From NCBI GenBank assembly GCA_945901405.1, contig CAMDLH010000005.1, forward strand, positions 1-64,000: a stretch of DNA of 64,000 nucleotides, read 5' to 3'. The notes under the pieces were generated by a model. That model did no database searches. It was not told the DNA's origin and was given only the letters and a program-made list of their open reading frames with translations. Origin of the DNA: Bordetella parapertussis. GTDB taxonomy: Bacteria > Pseudomonadota > Gammaproteobacteria > Burkholderiales > SG8-41. The position numbers and the translations under genes were made by a program. Positions 63,198 through 64,000 of the stretch are shown piece after piece (the first letter of the stretch is position 1; every line of letters begins with the position of its first letter).

Positions 63198-64000
63198 TTA
63201 CCAACTGCCGCGGCCAGCCAGCGTACCGGCTTCTTCGTAACCCGACTCGCCGGGCAACACACGCCGCCCATCCTTGGCGATGCGTGGTTCGATCACCGGA
63301 ATGCCGCCGCGCTCGCCCATGGCCTCGATGAGCGATGTCGCGCTGTCGTGACTTGCGAACAACCCCAGCGTATGCACCGTAGGCGTGCGCATCTTGAACG
63401 TGCCCTGCTTGTTGCCGTCGAGTGCGTGTGCCGGACGTATCCACGCGTGATTGATGGTTTCACGATTATCGTGCAACGGCGCCTGCGACTCCGGCGCCAC
63501 CGCGATAAAAAAACGCGTGTCATAACGGCGCGGCGCGCCCAGCGGCGTGATCCAATGGCTGAAATAGCGCATCCCCGTCAACGGCAAACGCAGGCCCTCG
63601 TCCTTCAACATGGCGCTGAAGGGATGCTCTCCCTTTTCGACGCGGTGCCGGTAATCGTGAAAGCGCGCGGCGCGCGACGCGTCATCCAGTGTGACGGTTT
63701 CGCCCTTGTCGTCGCACGCCAGCAGTATGCCCGCTTCCTCAAACGACTCGCGTATCGCCGCGACCCAGTACGCCAGCCCGCCGCTTTTGATGCCAAGGAT
63801 GCGGCTCGCCTCGGCATCATCCATACCCACGCACAGCGACGCGCATTCCTCGGACGAATCCGCCTCATCCACCGCGCCGCCGGGAAATACTTGCATGCCG
63901 GGCATGAACACGGACTTGAAGTTGCGCTGCATCATCAGCACTTCAAGCCCGCCTGGGGTGTCGCGTACCAATGTAACGGTGGCCGCGGGACGCGGAACGA
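63198..64000 (-). CDS. NUDIX hydrolase (5' end outside the window)
   Basis: At least 257 residues of a NUDIX protein, probably acting on a nucleotide or CoA conjugate. The NUDIX box appears as FPGGAVDEADSSEE with the later RESFEEAGILL catalytic helix, separated by a longer stretch than in minimal NUDIX proteins, as in the NUDT19/CoA-type members. The reading frame continues to the window edge with VPRPAATVTLVRD, the usual N-terminal region, so the ATG lies beyond 64000 and the internal GTG near 63971 is not the start. It precedes the MBL gene. Confidence 0.85.
   Translation of the reverse strand, partial: VPRPAATVTLVRDTPGGLEVLMMQRNFKSVFMPGMQVFPGGAVDEADSSEECASLCVGMDDAEASRILGIKSGGLAYWVAAIRESFEEAGILLACDDKGETVTLDDASRAARFHDYRHRVEKGEHPFSAMLKDEGLRLPLTGMRYFSHWITPLGAPRRYDTRFFIAVAPESQAPLHDNRETINHAWIRPAHALDGNKQGTFKMRTPTVHTLGLFASHDSATSLIEAMGERGGIPVIEPRIAKDGRRVLPGESGYEEAGTLAGRGSW

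Overview
The window looks like a betaproteobacterial chromosome segment, most like Burkholderiales or relatives. The reasons are: the rpoE-rseA-rseB-mucD-lepA-lepB-rnc-era-recO-pdxJ-acpS gene order; the sdhCDAB-sdhE-gltA-odhA-odhB-lpd-zapE order; three periplasmic Bug (TctC-type) solute-binding proteins; and GC-rich coding sequence with AT-rich spacers. I saw no phage, insertion sequence, CRISPR array, rRNA or tRNA gene. The assignment is inference from gene order and protein families only.

Region 1 (74-12205, all minus strand) is an envelope-stress and housekeeping operon. Sigma-E, its anti-sigma factor, the anti-sigma cofactor RseB and the protease MucD come first, then a glutaredoxin-like protein, LepA, signal peptidase I, a small membrane protein, RNase III, Era, RecO, PdxJ, AcpS, NagZ and a family-5 type uracil-DNA glycosylase. 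A sigma-E-like promoter sits upstream of rpoE.

Region 2 (12405-26482) is accessory metabolism. One minus-strand run reads CocE/NonD hydrolase, Bug protein, a divergent asparaginase-like protein, a polysaccharide-deacetylase-fold enzyme and a fused binding-protein/permease of the quaternary-amine ABC type. It is followed by an aminotransferase plus Bug pair (plus strand), an amidohydrolase, an SDR lacking its catalytic Tyr, a D-2-hydroxyacid dehydrogenase and a MscS channel.

Region 3 (26613-51663) is central carbon metabolism. It holds propionyl-CoA synthetase, acrylyl-CoA reductase, ZapE, the 2-oxoglutarate dehydrogenase complex, citrate synthase and succinate dehydrogenase on the minus strand. 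Malate dehydrogenase, 2-methylcitrate synthase, 2-methylcitrate dehydratase and two tandem aconitase-A paralogues lie on the plus strand, diverging from a shared promoter region at 41235-41596. Most TCA steps and part of the propionate/2-methylcitrate route lie together; isocitrate dehydrogenase, succinyl-CoA synthetase, fumarase and methylisocitrate lyase are not in the window.

Region 4 (51792-60382) has a deacetylase plus luciferase-like monooxygenase pair, a Bug protein, and a minus-strand series TctB-TctA-(dehydrogenase remnant)-PanE-like-LeuC-like-LeuD-like. This looks like uptake and catabolism of a carboxylic acid. Region 5 (60595-64000) has a HD-GYP protein with an altered HD motif, a metallo-beta-lactamase-fold hydrolase and a NUDIX hydrolase cut by the window edge.

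The least expected content is in the spacers. I found four kinds of intergenic repeat: (a) heptamer-built inverted elements at zapE/lpd and odhA/gltA; (b) a roughly 20-bp AT-rich motif at seven gene junctions; (c) two copies of a long palindrome with conserved arms but different, self-complementary loops, each between two partner enzyme genes; (d) two long inverted repeats flanking the second aconitase gene. I found no clear new defence or mobile system.
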